A DNA stretch of 64,000 nucleotides from Allolobophora icterica (taxonomy: Eukaryota; Annelida; Clitellata; Crassiclitellata; Lumbricidae), in contig OY744614.1 of the NCBI GenBank assembly GCA_963556255.1, positions 35,097,679 through 35,161,678 on the forward strand, given 5' to 3'. Position numbers and translations under genes: made by a program. Shown piece by piece: positions 36,652 to 47,404 of this stretch; position 1 is the stretch's first letter, and every line of letters starts with the position of its first letter. The notes under the pieces are model-generated. The model worked only from the letters and a program-made list of their open reading frames with translations, was not told the DNA's origin and did no database searches.

Positions 36652-37032
36652 CTTCAATCAAAGAATATATTATATCGATCATTTTGCTCCAAATTATTCT
36701 TAATTTTGCATAAGTTCATAATCCAGTGAAATACATGAATTAATGGACAAAGAAGGAATGCGCGGATACATGAAATGAGTGTAGGAATGAATGGATGCAT
36801 TTTGTCAGTTCAGCCCAATACTAAACCGTTTCATAGGATTAAGGCCTAAATGAAGAATACAATCTACAGGTTACATGTTTTGTCCGACTTTATCTACTTC
36901 CTGCACAGATAGCTAGGCTATTCGAGATTTTGTGTTAATGGGGAAATACGAGCTAGGCTAAACATCCCAATTACTGTACCCACTGGGCTGCATTTGTACG
37001 TGTGTTGTCTGTTACCGAATAGATGTAATTAC

Positions 37033-37257
37033 TTTGAGTGGCGGGAGATGCAGCTCATACGTGGCCTCGAAACGACCCGGCCGGAGCAGAGCCCTGTCAA
37101 CGACGTCAATCCGATTCGTCGCCGCGATGAAGAATGTTGTCCCATCAGCTTTCACTCCATCCATTAATTCTAAGAATTTCAGTGCGGACATCGAACGGTT
37201 TGCGAAGAGGTCATCGACTTCGTCGACGAAAACGACGCTGGGTCCCAGAGTTTCTGC
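37033..37257 (-). CDS. AAA ATPase coding exon 5 (Walker B, sensor 1, arginine finger)
   Basis: A 225 bp exon, 75 whole codons, with acceptor TTCGTAG and donor GTAATT. It carries the catalytic core: Walker B VVFVDEVDDLF with the DE pair, sensor 1 in IAATNRIDVVD, and the arginine-finger segment RALLRPGRFE, ending LHLPPLK. These are the hallmarks of the classical AAA clade (CDC48, NSF and AFG2 relatives). Between Walker B and LELMDGV only about eight residues are present (SMSALKFL), whereas CDC48 or NSF domains have roughly ten more, including pore loop 2. Frame and phases are clean, so the shortening appears genuine. Confidence 0.92.
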
Positions 37258-37930
37258 CTACGAATTACAAGAACAAACTTCTAATCCATACAATCTCGAT
37301 GGGGTGATCATCTTAGGGGTCAGTCAGTTTGTCAATCATTCTCTTGGTCAATTGGTCAGTAATTGTATTGGTTAGCTGGTTTCGCTGCTTATTCACTCCT
37401 TCATTGTTCAGCCATTTTTGCATTTGTTCGTAATCGTAATTGCCAAATTTCTAAAGCGCCAGTCGAAAGCTTTGCGCAGAGCACCAGCTTATTCACGAGC
37501 GCTGCATCGAGTCAGAGGGGTTGTTCAGAGGGTAGTCAGGAGGTCCGAATCCGGTTGCCAGATGGTCAGAGGGGAGGAGACGACTAGCTGTTGAGGTAGG
37601 TGTCGTTTAGGTCGAGAATTGGCAGTGCCTTTGCGAGGTGTGTTCCAGCGAGGTCATGGAACACGGCATAACTCAAGAAGGGGGGCGCGAATTTGAGACG
37701 GAATTATGTAATTAGTAAACTAAAGTTGATCATTGGGGTGCTATATTTACGCTTGGCACAGGGTGCAATTATAGCTTGCTATGTTCCTGAGAATTAGAAG
37801 GAGCAGGATCGGATGAGTCAGGGTATGAACTCCTATATAGAGAGGTGAGACTTCAGTTTTGAGCATAAGCCCAAGGGGCATAGATAGAGGACCCAGGGCA
37901 GATGATGGTAGATCGGGTTTGCTGGATGGT
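37258..37930 (-). other. AAA gene intron 4, part
   Basis: No exon recognised. Holds the inverted partner (37741-37790) of a short repeat seen at 27353-27408. Confidence 0.5.
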
Positions 37931-37937
37931 GAAGAGA

Positions 37938-38400
37938 TCACGGAGATACTTGGGCTGGGAATATTGTAGGGAGTTGTAGGTTAGTGATGGAACTTAGTGG
38001 ATTCGCTTTGGGATTTTTAGCCAGTGGAGTGATTTGAGGATGGGAATGATATGATGATGTTTGGGTTTTCTGGTGAGTGGTGACAGCTCGGAATAGTGAG
38101 CTTTGGATAAGTTGCAGACGCTTTAGTTGGGTGGATTCAAAGTTGAAGAAGATCGAAGGAACTGCAGTAATCGAGCTTTGAGTGGACAATGGAGGTAGCA
38201 ATGGACCAATGGTGGAGGCAGTTTTGAAGTCCAACATGGGTCGGATGCGACGGGTCACGCATGTGCATGAAGCAGAAGCGTGGGAGGTTGGAGATGTGGC
38301 TAGACAAGGAGAGATGTGGATCAGAAGTAATAAGACATACCAAGAATACGGACAGAGGAATTGGAGGTGAATATAAGATATGAAGTTGGTGGATAGGTGA
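37938..38400 (-). mobile_element. CR1/L2-like LINE reverse-transcriptase fragment
   Basis: The minus-strand frames include ATSIVHSKLDYCSSF, STQLKRLQLIQSSLFRAVTT and a THQKTQTSSYHSHPQIT-like tail, the conserved block after the polymerase domain of CR1/L2-type LINEs. Frameshifted and truncated. Confidence 0.7.
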
Positions 38401-38405
38401 ATGGT

Positions 38406-38406
38406 A

Positions 38407-38441
<35 letters not shown>

Positions 38442-38458
38442 TGATGATGATGATAATG

Positions 38459-38492
<34 letters not shown>

Positions 38493-38532
38493 CCCGGTAA
38501 TAATAATAATGATGATGATGATGATAATGATG

Positions 38533-38588
<56 letters not shown>

Positions 38589-38590
38589 TG
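38406..38590. repeat. (AAT)n/(GAT)n compound microsatellite
   Basis: AAT and GAT units broken by ACCCCGGT at about 38491-38498. Confidence 0.95.
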
Positions 38591-38886
38591 CAGTCGAAAC
38601 CTCAGGAACCTGGCATGCCGAGTCGCTGGAGTTTTCCAAGAACTTGGTGCCAAGATAAAAGCAGCTACAGGTGATCAGCGTGAGACCAGCCATCTGCTCC
38701 AGCGTCTGTCGGTTGCCCTGCAAACTGGAAACTCTCTATCTGTTCTAGGCACCTCGGATTTGAACAACAAGGAGACCGTGCAGGCGCAGCCAGGACTGAA
38801 TGTCGGTCTATAGCTTAGAATCCCTAGATACAGTTAACAGTTCGTCTGCATATGAGTTTGTTGGTTGTATGAAGAAATAAATTTGT

Positions 38887-38888
<2 letters not shown>
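38591..38888 (+). mobile_element. Non-LTR retrotransposon 3' fragment
   Basis: The plus frame reads FQELGAKIKAATGDQRETSH, LLQRLSVALQTGNSLSVLGT and stops at about 38811. The same C-terminal pattern (GDxRETxxLxQRLSxAxQ) occurs at the end of the element at 44890-47950. It ends in a (TAA)n tail and is 5'-truncated into the upstream microsatellite. Confidence 0.7.
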
Positions 38889-38944
<56 letters not shown>

Positions 38945-39085
38945 GTAACAATAATAATAATAATAATTATAATGATGATAATAATAATAATAATAATTAA
39001 TAATAATAATAATTATTATTATTAATAATAATTAATAATAATAATAATAATTATTATTAATAATAATTAATAATAATAATAATAA
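38889..39085. repeat. (AAT)n microsatellite with inverted ATT blocks
   Basis: AAT units, then alternating AATAAT and ATTATT blocks that are self-complementary. Confidence 0.9.
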
Positions 39086-39109
39086 CTCCAGTTTGGGGAC
39101 ATATTAAGG

Positions 39110-39195
39110 GATAGTTTCTAAGAGCCTGAGGGATTCTTTTTACCTCGGGCGTTAAAAAAAAAATTAATAATAATAATAATAATAATAATAATCTT
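39110..39195 (+). mobile_element. Solo 3' terminus of the 44.9-48 kb retrotransposon family
   Basis: CCTGAGGGATTCTTTTTACCTCGGGCG followed by A-rich and (AAT)n tail matches the 3' end at 44910-44960 in inverse (CCCGAGGGATCATATGTACC). Only about 70 bp of element is present. Confidence 0.6.
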
Positions 39196-39309
39196 TATTA
39201 ATTCAAACTACTATCAAAGTAAGCTTACGCAGTAAGATTACATTGAAACATGACGGTACAATCAAGATCTTAATTAAACACACGTTTTGGCAGTCATGCA
39301 AGGCGCCTA

Positions 39310-39395
39310 CTCTAGAGGGGCCCGGGTTACGAGTGTCGAACCGTGATCTATTGCTCTCCTGGCCATGAGTGTTACCATTCATCTATCCCCCTTTC
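39310..39395 (-). repeat. tRNA-derived SINE, second family, copy 2
   Basis: On the minus strand GATGAATGGTAACACTCATG then GCCAGGAGAGCA and B-box-like GGTTCGACACTC. Shares its core with 25672-25757. Confidence 0.55.
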
Positions 39396-39454
39396 TATCT
39401 ATCTCCTTTCTAATTGATATCTGACAAATTGGTCAAATGATGTATAGTATTTAC

Positions 39455-39597
39455 CCGAGCAAACAGCTTCTTCAGGTTATTAATGGGGTTACCATTCAGG
39501 ATGTCTGGGCCACTGGTTCTAAAACAAGTTATCTTTACGCCAACTTTGTTCGTGCAGTCGTCGAACAAAGAGGTGACTAGTTTGCTTTTGCCTGTAC
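39455..39597 (-). CDS. AAA ATPase coding exon 4 (second half of Walker A, pore-loop region)
   Basis: A 143 bp exon with acceptor GACTGTTGTAG and donor GTAAATA. It completes the Walker A motif split by the intron: LFGLPG from exon 3, then TGKSKLVTSLFDD. Downstream are ITCFRTSGPDILNGNPINNL and KKLFAR, aligning with the pore-loop-1 segment and helix of NSF and CDC48 (GPEI...NLRKxF), with a short deletion. Enters in phase 1, leaves in phase 0 and joins AETLGPSVVF of exon 5. Confidence 0.9.
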
Positions 39598-39667
39598 CTA
39601 CAACAGTCAAATGTTAAACTTGATTATATCAAAATTGTTTTTTAAAACATGTTTATGATGGAGCCGT

Positions 39668-39753
39668 AACAAAAGCGCGCAGAACAAATGCGCGCCGACA
39701 AATGCGCGCAATGATAACAACCAGACAAATGCGTGCAAGACAAAAGCGCGCAA
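39668..39753. repeat. Degenerate ACAAAWGCGCGC array
   Basis: Five copies of ACAAA(A/T)GCG(C/T)GC spaced 14-26 bp within AAA gene intron 3. Confidence 0.8.
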
Positions 39754-39769
39754 ATTTAGAATATTATGC

Positions 39770-41090
39770 CCTCTGTTTATTAATGGTTAATAACGTACCG
39801 CCTAACTTGAGAGGTAGGCTACCCCTCAGATGTACATGTAGATACTATTCGGCCGAATACGAATACGAGTAGGCCTAGTAGGCCTAGGTGTGGCAGAGCA
39901 GGGCATAAATATAAAGTTTGCACAAGTACATAATACTGCATATATTTAAAAAATGCTTAATACAACTAACTTCGCGTACTTTAAGAATAAACATCCCATT
40001 CTGAGTTTCTTAATGTCCTTTTTACTAAACGTTACGCAAGTGTGAATTCAGAAAGACTATAGACATTCTATTCTGATTTACACAACTCAATGTCAATTTG
40101 TCAAGGTCTCGTGGGGTTGGCCTATTGGACTTTCCAGTCATGTTGACTGTCTTTGTGTCTGTTCTCTTCTCTCATTCTGACTCAAAGCGATAATGTAACA
40201 CCCTTTCTCCATGAATTGCTTCGATGTCATTTAAGGCGTTTTAGATCTTGAGAATCCGAACCATATCTTCCGGAGTCTGAAGTGGAAATGACTGCAGGGC
40301 AGATGTGTTCAGCAGGTATTTCCACTGTACAGAGGCTCTCTGTACGTGGTCCTCCATGCACTTGAGTTCGGCCCACAGTCGAATGAAACCAAGATACACA
40401 ATTTTCTCTAATTTTGTGGCAATAAATACATGTTTGAAACATTCTGCAATTTTGCGACTGCATTTATTGAGATCTGGAGAAGATTTTTGGTCAACAGTGG
40501 GAGTGTTGAGGTCGGTATATGGCGGGAAACAATAGCTTCATCTGGCCAACCTTTGTATGCACGAGAATGTTGAACAAAACGGGTAAACAGCATCTTCTGT
40601 GGATGCTGCATGGTTCCATGCGGTATCTTCTTGACCGCTTGAAACTGTCACAGTCTACAGCTGCTTTGCCAATCTCAGTATTAGTTTGGAATGATTTCTG
40701 ATGTTTTCCCATGAACTCGTGTGCAACATCGCAGACGTTGGCGTCCGTTCCAAGCAGAAGGTTACAAATTAGTACCACACAGAACCTCGTGTTTGACCCT
40801 GAACATCCGACGGATATGACATAATTCGGAGCTCCGAGATATTAAGTAGAACAGTTCGAACCTTCAGAATATAAACTCCGCAACGAAACAGTGGTTCCGA
40901 GAGCATCGGATAAAGATGTTCGACCAAATACGAATAAACTATTCGGAGTACTATTCGGGGTCGATTCGAATACGAATATTCGGTACAGCTCTAGACTTCT
41001 GCAAAGGTGTATTTGAATGCTATAGTGTGCAGAATGCTATAACGAATCATCGTTATACTTTTCTTTTATTCCGAAATGGTATGACTAAGA
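39770..41090. other. AAA intron 3, remnant of another hAT-like element
   Basis: CGAATATTCGGTACAGCTCTAG at about 40972-40994 inverts to a hAT-like end (TAGAGCTGTACCGAATATTCG). CTATTCGGCCGAATACGAAT at about 39845 could be part of the opposite end. The intervening frames are degraded and not identifiable with confidence. Confidence 0.35.
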
Positions 41091-41100
41091 TGTCACTTAC

Positions 41101-41239
41101 CAGGCAATCCAAAAAGCAGAACACCTTTCTCCGGTTTCATCCCAGTCTCTAGGTAACTCGCTGGACTGAGGATAGGAAGTGTAATCATCTCCAGGATGTC
41201 TTTCTTGATCTGCTGACGGTCCTCTGTCATCGGCATATC
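41101..41239 (-). CDS. AAA ATPase coding exon 3 (start of AAA core)
   Basis: A 139 bp exon with acceptor TATACATAG and donor GTAAGT, encoding DMPMTEDRQQIKKDILEMIT, LPILSPASYLETGMKPEKGV and LLFGLP plus one base. This is the entry to an AAA module: a helix before the core, the G-x-x-P-x-K-G-V-L-L-F-G-x-P strand and the first half of Walker A. It enters in phase 0 from exon 2 and leaves in phase 1 into exon 4. Confidence 0.9.
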
Positions 41240-41737
41240 CTATGTATAAAAAGAACATTACAGGTATGTACATTATTTTTCTTATAAACTGTTATTATTG
41301 TTAATTAGTAACTTCTATAATGCCAGTGTCTAAGGCAAAAGGCATCAATCGATGGCTAGCCAAACCCAATTAAGCCATAATCAGGTCAAAATGCAGAAGA
41401 GTCAAAGAGAAGGCCTATGTTGGACAAGCAGTAATAAATCGTACAGTGCATTCATTATTAGTAATATGCTATATACGATTGGTATCAGGAACTGATGATG
41501 ATGATGACGATGACGATGATGGTGATGATGAAATTTTTAATGGAAACTGCTATAACACCAGGAGAAGGAGCAGATAAGAGAGAGAGAGACAGACAAACAG
41601 ACAGACAGAGACAGACAAACACACAGACAGACAGACAGAGACAGACAGAGACAGACATATACAGAGACAGATAGAGATGAGAGGAGACAGAGAGGGGTAG
41701 GGAGGGAGGGAGGGAGGGAGAGAGGGAGGGAGGGAGG

Positions 41738-41802
<65 letters not shown>

Positions 41803-42487
41803 AAGCTCCAAAAAGTCCGATAAAGCTTGCTCACCGACCACCACTGTAGTTTTATGTACATGTATGACCGCTACACCATGAATTACATACACGTTGCTTT
41901 TTCAAATAAACAATTATATATTGCAATTCATAAAATATGATTAAACTAAGCTCGAGTTTACTATACTGTTGAAATACCATCTGTCTTCCATGGTTTGCTG
42001 GCTTCATTATGCTGTACAATGTACATCCTACTCATTCCTACAGTGCCTCATTGCCTAATGCCTAACTAGACATCAATACGTGATCTATGGACTGGCAAAC
42101 TTAACGGATCATAACTGCGTCTGATTTGTGAATTAGGCCTATAGTTTGGCATGCTATCTTTCGGTTGTTTGTTTCTGTCATACAAACTATAGTAGTTCTC
42201 GTTTAAATGGACTCAAACGATATTTTCAGCCCATCAGAAGAGTGAAATGTATTAAGAGCCAAAAGTATGAAGAGCCAAACGCTACAATTGACATCAGGAG
42301 GAAGTTTTCGCTAGGGAAGTTTTCGCTACAGTACTTCGGGTTAAATGTTTTCAGCCCATCAGTAGATCTGGTCATTGAAATTAAACACGGAGTGAGGATG
42401 AAATATCATGTTTCGATATTTATCCAGAACCAGATGCCGGCACTTGTAACAAATGTGGCATATATTCATATGACAATTTACACTTAC
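41240..42487 (-). other. AAA gene intron 2
   Basis: Contains the GAT run at about 41500-41535 and the AGAC/GGAG/GA array at 41575-41802. No other element recognised. Confidence 0.6.
41575..41802. repeat. (AGAC)n, (GGGA)n and (GA)n compound array
   Basis: All-purine-rich array of about 225 bp. Leu-Ser and similar open frames across it are artefacts. Confidence 0.95.
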
Positions 42488-42575
42488 TGGAGAACTAGTT
42501 GATGCTTCTGCAGAAGACTTTGGAGCAAACACCTTCTTGGCGATTTCCTCATCGTTGAGGTTGTCGGGCTGGAGG
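42488..42575 (-). CDS. AAA ATPase coding exon 2 (N-terminal linker)
   Basis: An 88 bp exon with a good acceptor (TTTGATTTCAG) and donor GTAAGTG. It encodes an acidic then serine-rich linker, LQPDNLNDEEIAKKVF then APKSSAEASTSSP. No domain is recognised. Enters in phase 2, completing an aspartate codon from exon 1, and leaves in phase 0. Confidence rests on splice sites and phase agreement with both neighbours. Confidence 0.78.
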
Positions 42576-43087
42576 CTGAAATCAAACATATACCAAGTTT
42601 GCATATGTATATATATATTGCTTCCCTATAAATTTAGTTTAACAATAATCTCAAATAATTCTTTATTGAAACCATATATAATAATGTACAACAATAGTGA
42701 TGTGCTAAAGAAACCATATATAATAATGTATACAACAATAGTAATGTGCTAAAGAAGATGTTTGTATCGAATGGTCCCAAAGGTAGGCCCTGAAGGGAAA
42801 AAAATCCCGTTGGCAGGGACACCTACACTGTACTTACTACGTTTAGTTAAATAGATGGTAGTGGTCCGCTTGAATGACAGTAATTAATATCAAATTTTAT
42901 GCGTTGTGTATATAGTTGTAGACTTAAACAGAGTTCTGACATATCGGCAAAGGAGGAGGGAGTGGCAACGAGAAGAAGGATGAGCAGGGCAGGATAGCCC
43001 TACCCCAGGAGTAGAGCAATATGCAGACAGTAAACAGACTATTAGAACGTAAAGTAGTATTATCAATGAAGAAGACTTAACTAATAT

Positions 43088-43569
43088 TAGGGAGTAACCG
43101 GTTATTGGCTCGGAAACCGATAAGCACCGATAACTACTTCAAATCCCATTATCGGAAAATCCGATAATTCAATCACCAATAAAAAGTTCGAAAAATCGTA
43201 ATTTTTAAGGGGGTGCGCTTCCTGAGAAAGCTAATGAAAGGGGTGCGCTTCCTTGAAATGTGCTTAAAATTAATCTAAAATTCTAAATTGATACATTTTC
43301 AGAAATAAGTTTGCTGATGTAGTTTTTCATGGACTGAAATTTTCTGCAACTTCAGCAAGGCTATCGCAAAATACATAATGAAATGCCACAAAATTTTAAT
43401 ATATCTGTATATAATATATATTTTAACATAACCATCATATTGTGATAACTTCACTCACAAGCTCAACAAATATTTGCGATTATCGGTATAGGTATCGGAA
43501 TCACCAATAAAATGTGCTAAATTATCGGTATCGGTTATCGGAAGAAAAGTGCTTATCGGTTACTCCCTA
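43088..43569. mobile_element. hAT-like element with CCGATAA arrays
   Basis: Ends TAGGGAGTAACCGGTTATTG and, inverted from the right, TAGGGAGTAACCGATAAGCA. Flanked by ACTAATAT on both sides (43080-43087 and 43570-43577). Subterminal regions are rich in CCGATAA/TTATCGG units. No transposase. It lies in intron 1 of the AAA gene. Confidence 0.85.
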
Positions 43570-43577
43570 ACTAATAT

Positions 43578-44831
43578 TAACTAAGCATGAATAGTAAAAT
43601 AACAGTCAAGTATTAGCAGTGTCAATAAGGTACTGACGTAACTTCCTTTTAAATCCCTATAGGGTCCCCGTCTGCTGGAGTGAGGGAGGGAGCGCATTCC
43701 AAACTACACTGTGAACGGAAAAAAACCAGATCTCTACAATAAATAGGGAAATAAGCACCAAATATTGAAAATGTTATTGAGCCTAAAACTATTTTATTCC
43801 AAACTATAATCTCAGATAATAATGCGCTAAAGCAGTTAAATATTGACGTGCCGTGACGTCATTTGTAATAAAACATCTGATCGAGCTGTAATCGATTCAG
43901 CAATTAGTCAGTGGCGAGCGCGTCTTTGTGCGTGTGTTGAGGCCAAAGGAGGACATTTTGAACACGCATTATAACTAAAAAATAATAGTTATATGATTCA
44001 TATCCTTTAAACTGAAGTTCCACCGCGTTTTATTAAAATATACAAATTATTACAAAAATTATCGTAGTAATAAGAGAGGTCTGGTTTTTTTCCGTTCACA
44101 GTGTAGAAGCCCTGTAATTGTAATGGAAAACCTACGAGAGTTTGAGTGAGCATATATAGTACGGTATTTATAAGAGTTCCTGGTGAAATGGTAGTCAATA
44201 TCAGAGCCAAGTTGGAACAGACTCATAAATTTTGATGGTAGAAGGTTACGTGTAAATTTGAACATGAAGACGCCCGTCTGAAGTAGCCTTATTTGGTCGA
44301 TTCTTAATAGTTTATGGCTAGAGAAGATGGGGCCTGTGTGACAACCCCCTGGGGCATTATAAATGAGTCGAACGGCTCTCTTTTGTAAGACAACAAGTTT
44401 CTGAATCCTAGATTTGTAGGTGGACGCCCATACAATATTGCAGTATGATAAGTATGGATAGACTAAAGAATAGTATAACTGGGTGCGTACTGAGGACGGG
44501 AGCTTGTTAGAGGCTCGGTATATTGCACCTATATGTTTTGCTGTTTTTGATGAGATGCTTTTGATGTGATCGTTCCAGGACAAGTTTTGGTCAACAATGA
44601 CCCCCAAAATTTCGTACAGTTGACTTGGGTAATTGGAGTATTGCTTATACAAAGGTCAAGGGAGTTCTCAGGGGGTCTGACTTTCCTGTGTGATTGGAAG
44701 AGGATAAAGGCAGTCTTATCTATATTTAAAGAAAGTTTATTAGAGGAAAACCACTCGGCTTTCTCGAATATGATGATGACGACGACGATGATGTGGTGAC
44801 TCAAACATGAAGAACTTTGATAGAAGGGCAT
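43578..44831 (-). mobile_element. CR1/L2-like LINE, 5'-truncated, interrupted by a MITE
   Basis: Minus-strand frames give WFSSNKLSLNIDKTAFILFQ, then after a frameshift LGVIVDQNLSWNDHIKSISS, YPYLSYCNIVWASTYKSRIQ and RAVRLIYNAPGG. This is the thumb and C-terminal part of a CR1/L2-type reverse transcriptase. The C-terminal WNALPPSL block occurs at about 43690 beyond the inserted MITE (43707-44103). Confidence 0.85.
43707..44103. mobile_element. Tc1/mariner-type MITE inside the LINE
   Basis: Terminal inverted repeat CACTGTGAACGGAAAAAAAC continuing CAGA, and its inverse at the right end, flanked by TA (43705-43706 and 44104-44105). With one TA retained, the LINE frame reads on across the junction into WNALPPSL, which supports a clean insertion. 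Confidence 0.85.
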
Positions 44832-45161
44832 GCATCTGGACGTATATATATATTGAGAATCTATTTTGAGAATCTATCAAAAGCAATTAATATTATTATT
44901 ATTATTATTATTTTTTTTTTTTTATTCCCCGAGGTACATATGATCCCTCGGGAGTTCAAAATTAGGGGGGCATTGTTCTGGAATGGCTAGTCTTCGCAGA
45001 TGGTCTTATCAGTGCAAAAGGTGCCAACAAAAGCGACAGCATTGAAGCGTTGTATCGCCATGTAGATAAGCGCTGATAAAGAAACGTAGTCTCTCAGTTG
45101 TCTCCTGATATTTGGGCCAGGCGATAGCCGAGGAGGTTGATCAGTGCGAGGCCTTCCTGGT

Positions 45162-45869
45162 TTATTGGACCCAGAGTTTCAAAGGCCAAAGGCACAAAGC
45201 AATATGATGACAAAATGGCAGTAAATTTAGATGTTTTCTATCAGCTGCTATTTCAGCAGCAGCACCCGCAACCTCAGCTGATCTGGTGCGGTATGATTCT
45301 GCCAGGGTGTCAATAACAGTGGCGTCCCAGGCTAGGCATTTACCACCCTCCCATGGGATAAGAGTTACGCCATCAGGACGTCTCCCATCAGACCTGACAA
45401 GTCCAGCTGGCTCCTCTGTTGCTGGAAAGCAAGCTTTGGTGAGGCCACGCCAAATGATGTCATTTAGTAGGGCATGTCTGGCAGTACGACCTGGCCCGAG
45501 GCTGCATGACATCCCATGTGAGCCGTCCTCTTGGACCGTCGCTCCACAAGGGCATTCGTGAGGAGCACATAAATCGGCCCCGAGGCACAGTCCTGTTGCA
45601 ATACGGACTGCCTCGTCATTTAGCCTCAGTCCACAAGCACTTATGGGGAGCGCTAGAAGCCAATCACCTGCATGCGGTAAGGCGACTGCCCTAAGCCTGG
45701 CCTGGTGGTAATCTGTTGTTATCGAGGCCTCTAAAGCTGCCAGGTCTTTCATTATGAGAGGGTGGTCCCAGGCACACTGCTTATGGGAGAGGGTTTCTTC
45801 GGGGAGTGGAGCACCCGATTCAGTTAGCCACTGTTCTTGGGCCATTATGAGAGCGCAATCCAGGGGCAC
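45162..45869 (-). pseudogene. C-terminal region of the same retrotransposon ORF
   Basis: A frame of 235 codons with LPHAGDWLLALPISACGLRL, a cysteine/histidine cluster CAPHECPCGATVQEDGSHGM followed by SC, RRPDGVTLIPWEGGKCLAWD and ATVIDTL. The W-D-x-T-V-x-D block recalls a restriction-like endonuclease core; that is inference. A frameshift near 45200 puts the end (ETLGPINQEGLALIN) in another frame. Confidence 0.75.
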
Positions 45870-45881
45870 ATCAGAGTTGGA

Positions 45882-46775
45882 CTAAATGGAGGCCTGCAAA
45901 GTTGTGGTGCCTGCAGCGGAAGCCAGAAAGGCGGGTAATGCCAGCGAGGACACACGACGAATGCCAAGACCTCCATTCCCAACCGGTAGAGTGGCTTGAA
46001 CCCAGTTGCTGTCAGCAATGGCCAGATTAAGTGTTTTAATGAGACCCGTGCACATTATCTGGTCAAACTGGAGTAACTTTGGGTTTCCCTTACTTGGAAA
46101 ACAGCGAAGAGTATGAAGCAAAATAGGTGAACTGAGAGAGCTGCAGAATAAGATTAGTGCATCATGTTTAGCTATTGAAGACAATCGAGAAATGCCAAGT
46201 GAAAGCTCTGCGCAGCGCATCTCCAGGAGAGCATCGAGAGCTTCACCAGCCGAGAGAAGTGCCCCAAGGAGGAATGCATCACAAGAGGATGTAATGGCGA
46301 AACTGTCCAGAGGTGGTGGCAAGTCAACTTTGTGGGTGTTTATGATCTCACATTTTGCAACGTTAAGTGTCAAACCCATTTTACCCGCCTCTCTGATAAT
46401 GGCCTGGACATCCATAGCCACCATGGATGCAGTCCCACCCAAGGTCAAATCATCAAGATAACCAATACGAAGAGATGATTGGAGGCTGGACAAGATACGC
46501 TGAATAGGGAGACAAAACAGGAGTGGTCCAAGAGGATCGCCTTGTTGTAAACCAGACTGTGACTGAAGAGAGAAGTCGCCATACTTGAGAACAGAAGGTT
46601 TACTATAAGCCAAGTGACAGTACGAGTAGAGGATGCTTGTGCGACTAAGACTATTAAAGGCGTTCGTGAAGTCCAGTTTGACCAAGACTGCGCCACAGGG
46701 TAGATCTGCTAGGAAGCGTCTGGCAGCGTGTGTAGCAGCCTCACATCCTCCCGACGTGCCAACACCAAGCTGCAA
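45882..46775 (-). pseudogene. Reverse transcriptase domain of the 44.9-48 kb element
   Basis: An open frame of 297 codons carrying polymerase motifs: LVKLDFTNAFNS with the first catalytic aspartate, SGLQQGDPLGPLLFCLPIQR, and the active-site box IGYLDDLTLGG (YLDD). The preceding frame ends at an in-frame stop, so no complete protein can be made. Confidence 0.9.
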
Positions 46776-46858
46776 AGGTGCAAAATACTTCTACAGACGA
46801 GAGAGAGCAAAAGCGTTTGCGCACTTTGAAGCCAAACGACGCCAGTGGTAGCCAATTG

Positions 46859-47404
46859 CTATGGGGCGGAGACCCCCGATTTCTTCCTTAAAGCAAACAG
46901 GGTGCCCCCAAACAAGAGAGGTGTAATGCTTTCTGGACAGGTGCCTGCCAGCAAGATGTTCATTAAGGCAGTGAGTGATGTAAGCAGAACTGAGCTAACC
47001 TCCTTGCAGTTTATCAGATCGAGTATATGTTGGGGGCGTATCCCGTCAGGCCTCCCGGCCGACCCAGCTGGGAATGAGCGAATTGCATGCATCACCTCAC
47101 CCTCCGTTGTCTGGAAAGTGAGTGAGTTTGATGGTGGATGTGGTGGTTCAGACACAATCTCAGCAGGAGGATGCTTGTTGCGCAGTTCCTCCAAGGACTC
47201 TGAATCAGCCTGGATTGGGCGATCACCCGAACAGAGAATCCTAACTGCAGCGCGGATGTTGCCATCCTCCAGCTTTGATGAAACTGCCCGTGCAATACTG
47301 TCGGTGTCTGAACACCTCCTTTGGCATTTGTGAAAGAGCCCAGACCGATCTGCTGGACTTGAAAAATGGATTCCAGCTGCTAGTTCCAATTGAAAGGTCT
47401 CCAC
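46859..47404 (-). pseudogene. Upstream ORF region of the same retrotransposon
   Basis: 181 codons ending just before the polymerase domain, with VRILCSGDRPIQADSESLEE and GSAGRPDGIRPQHILDLINC. It precedes the fingers of the reverse transcriptase in this element type. Separated from the next frame by a shift near 46857. Confidence 0.7.

Noticed and set aside
40227..40800. Possible hAT transposase in the frames at 40.2-40.8 kb
   Set aside because: No conserved hAT block could be aligned with confidence; flanking TTCGGTAC-type ends are suggestive only.
45286..45694. Plus-strand frames over the retrotransposon
   Set aside because: Antisense shadows of the retrotransposon reading frame.
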